A stretch of DNA of 64,000 bases from JAGNRR01 sp965230665 (lineage in GTDB: Bacteria; Bacteroidota; Bacteroidia; Chitinophagales; Chitinophagaceae), in assembly GCA_965230665.1 (NCBI GenBank), contig CBDDLM010000004.1, positions 744,001 through 808,000 of the forward strand, read 5' to 3'. This document shows positions 33,435-41,018 of this stretch, piece by piece; the stretch's first letter is position 1; the number at the start of each line of letters is the position of its first letter. A program made the position numbers and the translations under genes. The notes beneath the pieces are model-generated. The model was not told the origin of the DNA. It was given only the letters and a program-made list of their open reading frames with translations, and did no database searches.

Positions 33435-33480
33435 CCCAATAAATTGGGGTAGTATCTCAACAAAATAAAACATAGGATTG
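33435..33480 (+). promoter_or_regulatory. Dyad-type promoter of the histidine kinase
   Basis: CCC-AATAAATT-GGGG, 26 bases, TAGGATTG (33473-33480; one mismatch to TAnnTTTG). The start codon is 76 bases beyond. Confidence 0.7.
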
Positions 33481-33555
33481 CAATAAGACTGATAATTTGA
33501 TTGGCTGATTTATTAAATAAACTCCTTATTAAACAACTAACTTAGAGCAACATAC

Positions 33556-35430
33556 ATGATGCATAGAAGATTTTTTTTATTTCTAACCCTACTAGGAACT
33601 TGGCTTGCTACATCTTCTTGTAAACCATCTGTTGAAAGTTTACAACGCACTAAGCGTTTTGATAGCCTACTAAACCAAGCGCAATATCGTATAGACCATG
33701 AATACAGAGATGATACGTTGGCGCAGGTACTGGATAGTATTGGCTCTTCGCTTGATGAACTTACTAAGGTCCAAGAAGCACAGTATTACTATTTACAAGC
33801 CAAACATTATATTAATTGGGTAAACCTAGCAGGTGGGTTCTATTATTTTAAGAAGGCCCAACTTTTGATTGAAAAAAATGAGGAGGCCTTTAAACCAAGA
33901 TTTCGAAGAAATGTATATATGACCAGTATACATGATATTGATATGTTTAAAAATGATTTACCACAGGATGTATTAGATGAACTGGTATTTCTAAAAGAAA
34001 AAACTAAACCCTTATTCTTAAAGCAGCCAACCCATATGGAATTGGAAGATTATATCCATTTTAGTGAATACCACCGACTCATTAATCATCGTATCGACTC
34101 AGCCCTATACTACTCTGAACTGGGTATTCAAGAAGAGTTCAAAAAGAAAAGAGCCCCGAGTATCCAATTTATAAACATGCTAAGCTTTCACTCGCACCTC
34201 AAGAAAGATCTGCTCATGAAAGATATGAATTTGCACCAACAACTTGATCCTACCCATGATGCGAAAAAAGCCTTGGCATTAGCTAAGTTGTATCAAAAAC
34301 CTAGGGCTATGGCCGTATGCCTTATCACCATCGCTCGAAATTATAGAACGTTATATAGTACGTTTCCAGAGTATGAGGATAGTGTTAGAAAATATTTTAA
34401 ACAGTTTGAGGAGTTTTGCGAGGCGTTGCCCAGTGATAGTAAGGATGCCTACAACTTTGTTATACAATATAAATTCTATAATCAAAGTATGGGTATTGCC
34501 AATTATGACTACGGCAAATACCATAAACTTAGCGAAGCTGACTTTAAAATAAAGTATCAACTCCTTAAAGCAAAGCGTGAAGCGATGCGCATTAAAATAA
34601 GGAATGGTGCGCAAAAACAAAATAGATTTTTGTTTAAGCAAATGGCAGGACTTGAGAAAAATCAAAAAGAAAAGTTACACAACGCAAAACTTAGAACGGT
34701 TCTGATCATCATCACCTCGCTTGGTATTATAGCTTCTTTAATACTATTCGCCCTCCGTAAAAAGGCCGTTTACAAACTAAAACAAGAAACTCAAGAAGCC
34801 ATCTTACAGCAAAAACAAGCTCAACTTGACGGACAAGAACAAGAACGTGTAAAAATAGCACGAGAACTGCACGACCAAGTGGCTAGCACCCTGGCAGCCT
34901 TAAAATATAGAATTGAGGCCCTCCTACCTACATCAGATTCTGAACGCAGCGCCTCTCTCCATAAAACATCTCGACAGTTAAGTTATCTATACCAAAAGGT
35001 CAGAAACCTTTCGCATATTATGGATATGCCCGAGATCAGTCGTCATACATTTATAGAGGTGCTTGAAGTACTTATTGAAGAATACACTATAACAGAAGCC
35101 TTTGAGACTGTTACAAATTTTCCATCAAATCGTGCCTTGCATGAACTTAATGATGCTTTGCGAAAACACCTTTTTCTACTCTTGCAAGAACTTTTACTTA
35201 ATACACGCAAGTATGCCAACGCATCAATCGTTTGTGTTACTATTGAAATTAAGGATAAAGAACTTTTTCTAATATATACAGATGATGGCATTGGAATACC
35301 TGATACTGCAATCCAAAAAGGGCTTCATAGTATTAAAAACAGATTGGCTATTATAAAGGGGCAACTTAAAGTAGAGAATACGCAAGGAACCGAAATATAT
35401 GTGTCTATACCGTTAGAGTCAATAAAGTAG
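33556..35430 (+). CDS. NarX-type sensor histidine kinase with TPR-like sensor
   Basis: 624 aa. The N-terminus looks like a lipoprotein signal (LLGTWLATSSC, Cys 22), unusual for a kinase, but a plain membrane anchor is the alternative. Residues 30-375 are helical repeats of TPR type. One transmembrane segment (381-400) precedes a coiled coil and a HisKA_3 dimerisation helix, ERVKIARELHDQVASTLAALK, with His 439 as phosphoacceptor. The ATPase has an N-box LLQELLLNTRKYA, a G1 box YTDDGIGIP and GLHSIKNRLAIIKG. Kinases of this class pair with LuxR-type regulators; three are encoded just downstream. It carries the same promoter element as the surface genes, implying autoregulation. Confidence 0.88.
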   Translation: MMHRRFFLFLTLLGTWLATSSCKPSVESLQRTKRFDSLLNQAQYRIDHEYRDDTLAQVLDSIGSSLDELTKVQEAQYYYLQAKHYINWVNLAGGFYYFKKAQLLIEKNEEAFKPRFRRNVYMTSIHDIDMFKNDLPQDVLDELVFLKEKTKPLFLKQPTHMELEDYIHFSEYHRLINHRIDSALYYSELGIQEEFKKKRAPSIQFINMLSFHSHLKKDLLMKDMNLHQQLDPTHDAKKALALAKLYQKPRAMAVCLITIARNYRTLYSTFPEYEDSVRKYFKQFEEFCEALPSDSKDAYNFVIQYKFYNQSMGIANYDYGKYHKLSEADFKIKYQLLKAKREAMRIKIRNGAQKQNRFLFKQMAGLEKNQKEKLHNAKLRTVLIIITSLGIIASLILFALRKKAVYKLKQETQEAILQQKQAQLDGQEQERVKIARELHDQVASTLAALKYRIEALLPTSDSERSASLHKTSRQLSYLYQKVRNLSHIMDMPEISRHTFIEVLEVLIEEYTITEAFETVTNFPSNRALHELNDALRKHLFLLLQELLLNTRKYANASIVCVTIEIKDKELFLIYTDDGIGIPDTAIQKGLHSIKNRLAIIKGQLKVENTQGTEIYVSIPLESIK

Positions 35431-35443
35431 GACGCGTAGAAAA

Positions 35444-35509
35444 CGAAAAAGGTTCCATAGAAATGGAACCTTCTAATAAAAAGTCTTAATAGGACTCTTA
35501 ATTAATTAG
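35444..35509 (-). ncRNA. Predicted small RNA C (about 65 nt)
   Basis: A dyad-type promoter at 35515-35560 points left, and the only thing in front of it is a hairpin with a T-run 40 bases on (35449-35472). The predicted RNA is AT-rich, contains no useful reading frame and lies antisense to nothing but the 3' end of the kinase transcript. Whether the kinase 3' UTR and this RNA pair is open. Confidence 0.5.
35449..35472 (+). terminator. Bidirectional terminator after the kinase
   Basis: Perfect 10-bp arms AAGGTTCCAT/ATGGAACCTT with an AGAA loop. On the minus strand it ends in TTTTTCG; on the plus strand the run is weaker. It can end both the kinase mRNA and small RNA C. Confidence 0.75.
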
Positions 35510-35514
35510 CACAG

Positions 35515-35560
35515 CTAAGGTGCAGCAAGCTGCTCTGATAAAAAACCCCAATTTTTTGTC
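35515..35560 (-). promoter_or_regulatory. Dyad-type promoter of small RNA C
   Basis: Minus strand: GAC-AAAAAATT-GGGG (left arm degenerate), 26 bases, CACCTTAG (35522-35515). The weakest dyad of the set. Confidence 0.5.
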
Positions 35561-35606
35561 AATCCATCTGGTACAACATCGTTCATCTTTAATAGTTATG
35601 TTTTTT

Positions 35607-35686
35607 TTGAAAAAGCCTCCTAGTTCGGAGGCCTTTTCTTCATTTAAAATTATACCGAACTGTCTATGAAGAAAAAAGTTCAATAT
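35607..35686 (-). ncRNA. Predicted small RNA D (about 80 nt)
   Basis: A dyad-type promoter with a perfect -7 box (TACATTTG) is followed only by about 45 bases of AT-rich sequence and the terminator GCCTCC/GGAGGC (35615-35632) with TTTTTC. A longer open frame on this strand (to 35728) would have to start inside the operator and has no coding character. It sits between the kinase and the regulators, divergent from the first regulator. Confidence 0.6.
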
Positions 35687-35691
35687 AAACT

Positions 35692-35737
35692 CAAATGTAG
35701 TCTTGCCAATACAACTTATATACCCCAATTTTTTGGG
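35692..35737 (-). promoter_or_regulatory. Dyad-type promoter of small RNA D
   Basis: Minus strand: CCC-AAAAAATT-GGGG, 26 bases, TACATTTG (35699-35692), a perfect -7 box. Confidence 0.75.
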
Positions 35738-35932
35738 ATATTATTTCTATGTTGTTGTTTGATTATCTGGTCTTGGTAAGTACAACACAAGAAAAAAATT
35801 GATGCTCAGAATTCTTCTTGTACACATAAAGAAACACAACTTATATTCTTGCTTTAGCTATTACAACCTTTCTTAGGTAATAAAAGAACATACTCTCGCC
35901 CATCATAACACCAATAAGTACGGAAACAATAT

Positions 35933-35978
35933 CCCAAAAAAAAGGGTAGTTAGAAAATTAAAAACAGTTCGTTCTTTG
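35933..35978 (+). promoter_or_regulatory. Dyad-type promoter of response regulator 1
   Basis: CCC-AAAAAAAA-GGG, 26 bases, GTTCTTTG (35971-35978; first two bases differ from TAnnTTTG). The start codon is 36 bases beyond. Confidence 0.65.
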
Positions 35979-36013
35979 TAAGAAGAGCAATATAAGTTAG
36001 CGCGAGGTGCTTT

Positions 36014-36637
36014 ATGAAGAAGTTTAGTATAGAAATAATTGATGATCAACGTTTGTTTTCGGAAGTGCTTCGTGAGCTCCTGAGTACATTTAGTTTCATA
36101 GACGAAGTTAGATTGAGCAACCCACCAGATAATAAGCTTTTTAAATTACCTCCTCATTCAGTAGACCTTTTTATCATCGATCTTCTTATGCCTTTTATCA
36201 ATGGGTTTGAAGTTGTAGAACAAATAAGAGCAGTACGCCCAGAACAAAAAATAGCTATCCTAAGTTCTAAACAAGATAGCTTAAGTCTTAAGAAAGCTAG
36301 ACAACTAGGCGTCCAAGCTTATTTATTTAAAAACTCGCCAAAAGATCAATTGCGCTATGCAATGTATCAGGTACTGATTCGAAATAAAATATATTTCTCT
36401 CAACCCGAGACATATGGCGATATATATAGTTTTTCCGATGGAAAAAAAATTAAAATAACGATTCGAGAACTACAGTTTGCAGAGCTTCTTTTAGAAGAAC
36501 TCAGCGGTAATGAAATTGCTAAGGTTATGAATGTATCACCCCATACAGTAACAGGCTATAGAAAAAATTTATTTAAAAAGTTTGGTGTTAATAATATGAT
36601 TGGCTTAGCAAAGTATGTCCTACAAATATTACCCTAA
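36014..36637 (+). CDS. LuxR/NarL-type response regulator 1
   Basis: 207 aa: REC domain with acidic pair D10-D11 and phosphoacceptor D56 (LFIIDLLMPFINGFE), the switch lysine in YLFKNSPK, then a helix-turn-helix (IRELQFAELLLEELSGNEIAKVMNVSPHTVTGYRKNLFKKFGVNN). The REC begins with EIIDDQ and carries the 'S..P' insert common to this clade. It follows the kinase, from which small RNAs C and D separate it. A dyad-type promoter drives it, so it may activate its own gene. Confidence 0.9.
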   Translation: MKKFSIEIIDDQRLFSEVLRELLSTFSFIDEVRLSNPPDNKLFKLPPHSVDLFIIDLLMPFINGFEVVEQIRAVRPEQKIAILSSKQDSLSLKKARQLGVQAYLFKNSPKDQLRYAMYQVLIRNKIYFSQPETYGDIYSFSDGKKIKITIRELQFAELLLEELSGNEIAKVMNVSPHTVTGYRKNLFKKFGVNNMIGLAKYVLQILP

Positions 36638-36694
36638 TCAATTCATCAATAACTATTTCAAACTAGCATGCTATAATATTGAAAGAAGAGAACT

Positions 36695-36702
36695 TATATT
36701 TG
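36695..36702 (+). promoter_or_regulatory. -7 box of response regulator 2
   Basis: TATATTTG, perfect TAnnTTTG, ends 7 bases before the ATG at 36710, so the transcript would be leaderless or nearly so. No CCC-N8-GGG dyad lies upstream. Confidence 0.6.
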
Positions 36703-36709
36703 ACCTATT

Positions 36710-37339
36710 ATGCTACCTCAGCAAATAACAATAGGAATTATAGATGACCAGCTTCTTTTTGCTCAGGGTCTTCAAGAGCTTATTGCTTCTATTGAAGGGG
36801 TAACATCGGTTGAGCTTCTGCCTGTTCCCTCTGGCGATTCCTATCGCATACCGCACAAGCAGTGGGATCTTTTGTTTATTGATATTAATATGCCCTATAA
36901 AAATGGCTTTGAGATTAGCGAACTGTTTAAACGCAATAGCCCTAGTCAAAAAATTGCTCTTTTGTCTGTGCGTGAAGATCGACTTAGTATGCAACAAGCC
37001 AAGAACTTAGAAATTGAGGGTTATATATTTAAAAGCTCTTCAAAGGAAACGATTACTGAGGCTATTCATTCCATTATTGGCGGTCAACCCTACTTTTTGC
37101 AAAAGGACATTGATAAAAAGAAAGAGTTTCATTTTCATGATGGCAGTAATGTTAAGTTGACGGATCGTGAATTACATTTCCTCGAACTGCTAATTCGAGA
37201 ACTTACTACCAAAGAAATTGCAGATAAAATGGATGTATCCATCCACACCGTGGTAAGCTATCGAAAAAAACTTTTTAGTAAGTTTAATGTCCAAAACATG
37301 GTTGGGCTAGCAAAATACGCTTTGGAAATCATAAACTAA
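36710..37339 (+). CDS. LuxR/NarL-type response regulator 2
   Basis: 209 aa, paralogue of regulator 1: D12-D13, phosphoacceptor D58 (LLFIDINMPYKNGFE), Lys in YIFKSSSK, and HTH LTTKEIADKMDVSIHTVVSYRKKLFSKFNVQNMVGLAKYALEI. 72 bases after regulator 1, with its own -7 box and no dyad. The near-equal spacing and similarity of the three regulators show tandem duplication. DNA target unknown. Confidence 0.9.
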   Translation: MLPQQITIGIIDDQLLFAQGLQELIASIEGVTSVELLPVPSGDSYRIPHKQWDLLFIDINMPYKNGFEISELFKRNSPSQKIALLSVREDRLSMQQAKNLEIEGYIFKSSSKETITEAIHSIIGGQPYFLQKDIDKKKEFHFHDGSNVKLTDRELHFLELLIRELTTKEIADKMDVSIHTVVSYRKKLFSKFNVQNMVGLAKYALEIIN

Positions 37340-37407
37340 CACACTGTATGTTTTAACAAAACCTGTACATGGAGGGCTTTTTTTCTGATAAGCTCTCTTA
37401 TAATAAC

Positions 37408-37453
37408 CCCAATAAATAGGGGTTGTTTGGGTCAAAATAATAGCCGTACTTTA
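37408..37453 (+). promoter_or_regulatory. Dyad-type promoter of response regulator 3
   Basis: CCC-AATAAATA-GGGG, 26 bases, GTACTTTA (37446-37453). The ATG at 37460 is 7 bases on, so the mRNA is probably leaderless. Confidence 0.65.
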
Positions 37454-37459
37454 TCCATT

Positions 37460-38212
37460 ATGAATACCAAACAGCGTGAGAGAAAATTTAGCCTAGGAAT
37501 AATAGATGACCATAAATTGTTTGCTCAATCCTTGAAATCCTTACTGCACAGAATAACTTTTATTGAACACGTAACCCTCTACCCTCCTGCTAATGCAAAT
37601 GGATTCAATGTACCAAAATCTGCATGCGACCTTTTACTATTAGACATTTCAATGCCCTACATTAATGGATTTGAAATTTTTAATAAAATAAGGACTTCTC
37701 ACCCAAGGCAAAAAATAGCATTCATATCAAGCAAAGAAGATCGCTTAAGTATACAACAAGCATTACTATTGAATGCAGATGGCTATATATTGAAACGCGA
37801 TGGTCTAGAACGGCTCTTGGACAGTTTAAGCCAAATATTAATCGAAGAAGTCAAGTCCTTTCCTGACCTCCCAGAAAAAAAACTGTGTTTCAAAAATCAG
37901 GATGAGGTTATTGCACAGCCTGTTAAATTAAGTAAGCGGGAAAAAGAATTTTTTAGAGAACTGACTTTTGAAGCACTGGCCATTGATGATGCACTTAACA
38001 AAAACATTAATGGAACTATTTCATCTAAACATATCGAAAAGATGTTGGAGAAAAGAATTATCAATGAAATTAAGAATACCATGTCTATCACCAAGCGGAT
38101 TGCTTTGGCTTATCGGAATAGTTTACTAGATAAATTTGAAACGGATACTCTACAAGGTCTTATTGCAAAAGGGAAACAAGTATTATTCACAGAATCAGAA
38201 CTTAATAAATAA
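37460..38212 (+). CDS. Response regulator 3 with altered DNA-binding domain
   Basis: A TTG in the operator extends the frame to 37427; the ATG at 37460 (MNTKQRERKFSLGIIDDHK) is the likely start; 250 aa. The REC domain is intact, with D16-D17, phosphoacceptor D62 (LLLLDISMPYINGFE) and Lys in YILKRDG. The helix-turn-helix is disrupted by about 25 extra residues (DDALNKNINGTISSKHIEKMLEKRIINEIK) before IALAYRNSLLDKFETDTLQGLIAKGK, so it may bind a different site or act as a phosphate sink or anti-activator. Confidence 0.82.
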   Translation: MNTKQRERKFSLGIIDDHKLFAQSLKSLLHRITFIEHVTLYPPANANGFNVPKSACDLLLLDISMPYINGFEIFNKIRTSHPRQKIAFISSKEDRLSIQQALLLNADGYILKRDGLERLLDSLSQILIEEVKSFPDLPEKKLCFKNQDEVIAQPVKLSKREKEFFRELTFEALAIDDALNKNINGTISSKHIEKMLEKRIINEIKNTMSITKRIALAYRNSLLDKFETDTLQGLIAKGKQVLFTESELNK

Positions 38213-38243
38213 GCTCCCAAGCCGATGTCATTATTTCAATAAA

Positions 38244-38271
38244 AAAGCGACTCGATAATTCAAGTCGCTTT
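38244..38271. terminator. Bidirectional terminator between regulator 3 and infB
   Basis: AAAGCGACT and AGTCGCTTT form a 9-bp stem with a 10-base loop. A-run before and TTT after allow termination of both convergent transcripts. Confidence 0.85.
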
Positions 38272-38299
38272 AAAACATAAAATTACAAAGGTTCTTTAA

Positions 38300-40990
38300 C
38301 TAGAGCGTTCGTTTTGTTTCAATTTCTTCAAATGCTTCTACAATATCACCCGCTTTAATATCATTAAACCCTTTAACGCTAATTCCACATTCCATACCGG
38401 TTACCACTTCTTTCACCTCATCTTTATAACGCTTTAAGGCTCCAAGTTCTCCACTGTACAATACAATTCCTTCTCGCACTAAGTTTATCTTATGCTCGCG
38501 TTTAATCTTGCCTTCTGTAACCATACAACCAGCTACTTTACCAACACCTGTAATATTAAATACTTCTAATACATCAAGCTGTGCGGTAATCTTACGCTCA
38601 ACTTTTGGCTCAAGCATACCTTCCATGGCACTCTTAATTTCATCTATTGCATCATAAATTACGGAGTAGTTTCTAATCTCGATGTTTTCATCCATCGCTA
38701 ACTTATTGGCTTGAGCAGAAGGACGCACCTGGAACCCACAGATAATAGCATCAGAAGCAGATGCTAATAATACATCTCGCTCAGTAATCTGTCCTACAGC
38801 CTTATGGATTACGTTTACCATAATCTCCTCGGTAGAAAGTTTTTCTAACGAGTCGCTTAATGCCTCAACCGAACCATCTACATCACCTTTAATGATCAAA
38901 TTCAATTGCTGGAAGTTTCCAAGAGCTAAACGACGTCCGATCTCATCAAGGGTAATATGCTTCTTCGTACGCATACCTTGCTCGCGCAATATTTTTTCTC
39001 GTTCGTTTGCTTTTGCCTTAGCCTCATTTTCATCTTCATAGGCTTTGAACTTATCTCCCGATTGTGGTGCTCCATTAAAACCTAGTATTTGCACTGGTGT
39101 GGAAGGGCCTGCTTCTTCTACGGTATTACCTCGCTCATCGGTCATAGCTTTAACCCTGCCATAATAGGGACCCGCTAATAACATATCACCTACTCTAATG
39201 GTACCATTTTGCACCAAAATTGTCGATACGTAACCACGTCCTTTATCCAATGAAGCCTCTACTACAGTTCCATAGCCCATACGATCAGGATTTGCTTTTA
39301 ATTCAAGCAAGTCCGCTTCAAGAGCTATTTTTTCAAGTAACTCTGGAATATTCATACCTGTTTTCGCCGATATATCCTGCGACTGATATTTACCTCCCCA
39401 GTCTTCGACTAGAATATTCATACCAGAAAGCTGTTCCTTAATTTTATCAGGGTTAGCACCTTCACGATCCACTTTATTTATCGCAAAAATCATAGGTACT
39501 TCTGCAGCTTGTGCATGTGAGATTGCTTCTTTGGTCTGTGGCATAACCGCATCATCGGCTGCAACCACAATGACTGCAACATCAGTGACCTTAGCCCCCC
39601 GAGCACGCATCGCTGTAAAGGCTTCGTGACCAGGTGTATCTAAGAAAGTAATTTCTTTACCACTATCTGTTTTCACTTTGTAAGCACCAATATGCTGAGT
39701 AATTCCACCAGCCTCGCCATCTACAACACGTGCATTTCGGATGTAATCCAGCAAAGAAGTTTTACCGTGATCTACATGTCCCATAATAGTTACAATCGGA
39801 GAGCGAGGTGTTAAGTCCGCTTCATCATCTTCTTCGATAACTTCTTCGGCCGTTTTATCCTCTAGCTCAATAAATTCAATTTCAAAATCAAATTCAGCAG
39901 CTACAATCTCTATCAACTCAGCATCTAAACGCTGATTGATTGATACCATTCTACCCAAACTCATACAAGCACTAATTACATCCGTTACCTCCACATCCAT
40001 TAAGCTGGCTAGCTCAGATACAGAAAGAAACTCCGTTATGCGTAATACTTTTTCTCCTACATCATTGTTTGCTAATTGTTCTTGCAGGTCCTTACGTTCA
40101 GCTTTATCGCGTTTACGATTCTTCCGAAGGCTTTTTGGTGGTCTCTTAGAAGCATTACCCTGTACCCGATTCAACGTTTGTTTTAGACGTTGTTGAATCA
40201 ACTTTGGATCAACGGTTTGCCCTTCATTTTTACCTTTTTGCTGCCAAGGTTTATTTGGACGATCTCCACCTGATTTATTTGTAGTACCCGTTCCTTTTGT
40301 AGGAATTCTCTTACGTTTTTTACGCGTACGGGGCACTTCCTCCTTCAGTTCAATTTTCTTAAGAATTTTAGGACCTTCAAGCTTCTTCGCCTTGATATTC
40401 TCAATTTTTGCTTCGGGCTCTTCTTGTTTTTCAGTACCTGTTTTATGAACCTTCTTTGCTTTGGGCGGATCAATTGTAACTTCTTCCTCCTTCTTTTCTA
40501 CAACCGCTGGTTTATCTAGATCAATCTTGTCCTTGACCTTTAGCTTTACCGCCTCATCTTTCTTTAAGGAAACTTTCTCCGTAGGTTTACTTTTTACAAC
40601 TTTCTTCGCCTTGGGTTTTTCCTTAACAACTTTAGGCTTAGGTGGCTCCTCTTCCTTAGGTTTTTCAAGGTCAATCTTATCTTTTACCTTCAGTTTTACA
40701 GCTTCTTCTTTCTTTAAAGAAACCTTTTCTTTTGGTTTTGATACAGGCGCCTTCTTAGGTTCTTCCTCAACTGATTTTACCTGAAGACTGATCTTCTCAC
40801 TTTTCTTTTTTGCAGCTTTATCTTGGGCATACTCTAGCATAAGCTCTTCATACATCTCTTCTGTAAGAACTGTATTCGGCTTATTCTCTACCTCAAATTT
40901 TTTGTCCAAAAGAAATTGCACAAGGGTATCCTTACCAATGTTAAATTCCTTGGCGGCTTTCATTAATCGTATGCCTTTACCTGTTGCCAT
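38300..40990 (-). CDS. infB: Translation initiation factor IF-2
   Basis: 896 aa GTPase that delivers initiator tRNA to the 30S ribosome. The N-terminal IF2_N helix (IRLMKAAKEFNIGKDTLVQFL) is followed by a long Lys/Glu linker in which a 24-residue unit occurs twice (residues 88-111 and 138-161: EKVSLKKEEAVKLKVKDKID). Near residue 400 is the G domain: GHVDHGKTSLLD (G1), GGITQHIGA (G2), DTPGHEAF (G3), NKVD (G4). Domains II-IV follow. It is the last gene of the rimP-nusA-infB operon. Confidence 0.97.
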   Translation of the reverse strand: MATGKGIRLMKAAKEFNIGKDTLVQFLLDKKFEVENKPNTVLTEEMYEELMLEYAQDKAAKKKSEKISLQVKSVEEEPKKAPVSKPKEKVSLKKEEAVKLKVKDKIDLEKPKEEEPPKPKVVKEKPKAKKVVKSKPTEKVSLKKDEAVKLKVKDKIDLDKPAVVEKKEEEVTIDPPKAKKVHKTGTEKQEEPEAKIENIKAKKLEGPKILKKIELKEEVPRTRKKRKRIPTKGTGTTNKSGGDRPNKPWQQKGKNEGQTVDPKLIQQRLKQTLNRVQGNASKRPPKSLRKNRKRDKAERKDLQEQLANNDVGEKVLRITEFLSVSELASLMDVEVTDVISACMSLGRMVSINQRLDAELIEIVAAEFDFEIEFIELEDKTAEEVIEEDDEADLTPRSPIVTIMGHVDHGKTSLLDYIRNARVVDGEAGGITQHIGAYKVKTDSGKEITFLDTPGHEAFTAMRARGAKVTDVAVIVVAADDAVMPQTKEAISHAQAAEVPMIFAINKVDREGANPDKIKEQLSGMNILVEDWGGKYQSQDISAKTGMNIPELLEKIALEADLLELKANPDRMGYGTVVEASLDKGRGYVSTILVQNGTIRVGDMLLAGPYYGRVKAMTDERGNTVEEAGPSTPVQILGFNGAPQSGDKFKAYEDENEAKAKANEREKILREQGMRTKKHITLDEIGRRLALGNFQQLNLIIKGDVDGSVEALSDSLEKLSTEEIMVNVIHKAVGQITERDVLLASASDAIICGFQVRPSAQANKLAMDENIEIRNYSVIYDAIDEIKSAMEGMLEPKVERKITAQLDVLEVFNITGVGKVAGCMVTEGKIKREHKINLVREGIVLYSGELGALKRYKDEVKEVVTGMECGISVKGFNDIKAGDIVEAFEEIETKRTL

Positions 40991-41018
40991 ATATGATTTT
41001 TCGAATATACTCTTTTTT

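Noticed and set aside
35498..35728. A 76-codon minus-strand frame across small RNAs C and D
   Set aside because: It starts within the operator, crosses a terminator and a second promoter, and has no coding character.
5313..37453. The CCC-N8-GGG palindromes as Rho-independent terminators
   Set aside because: Their arms are only 3-4 GC pairs around an A/T centre, they sit upstream of starts rather than after stops, true terminators are present separately, and the spacing to a -7 box is constant.
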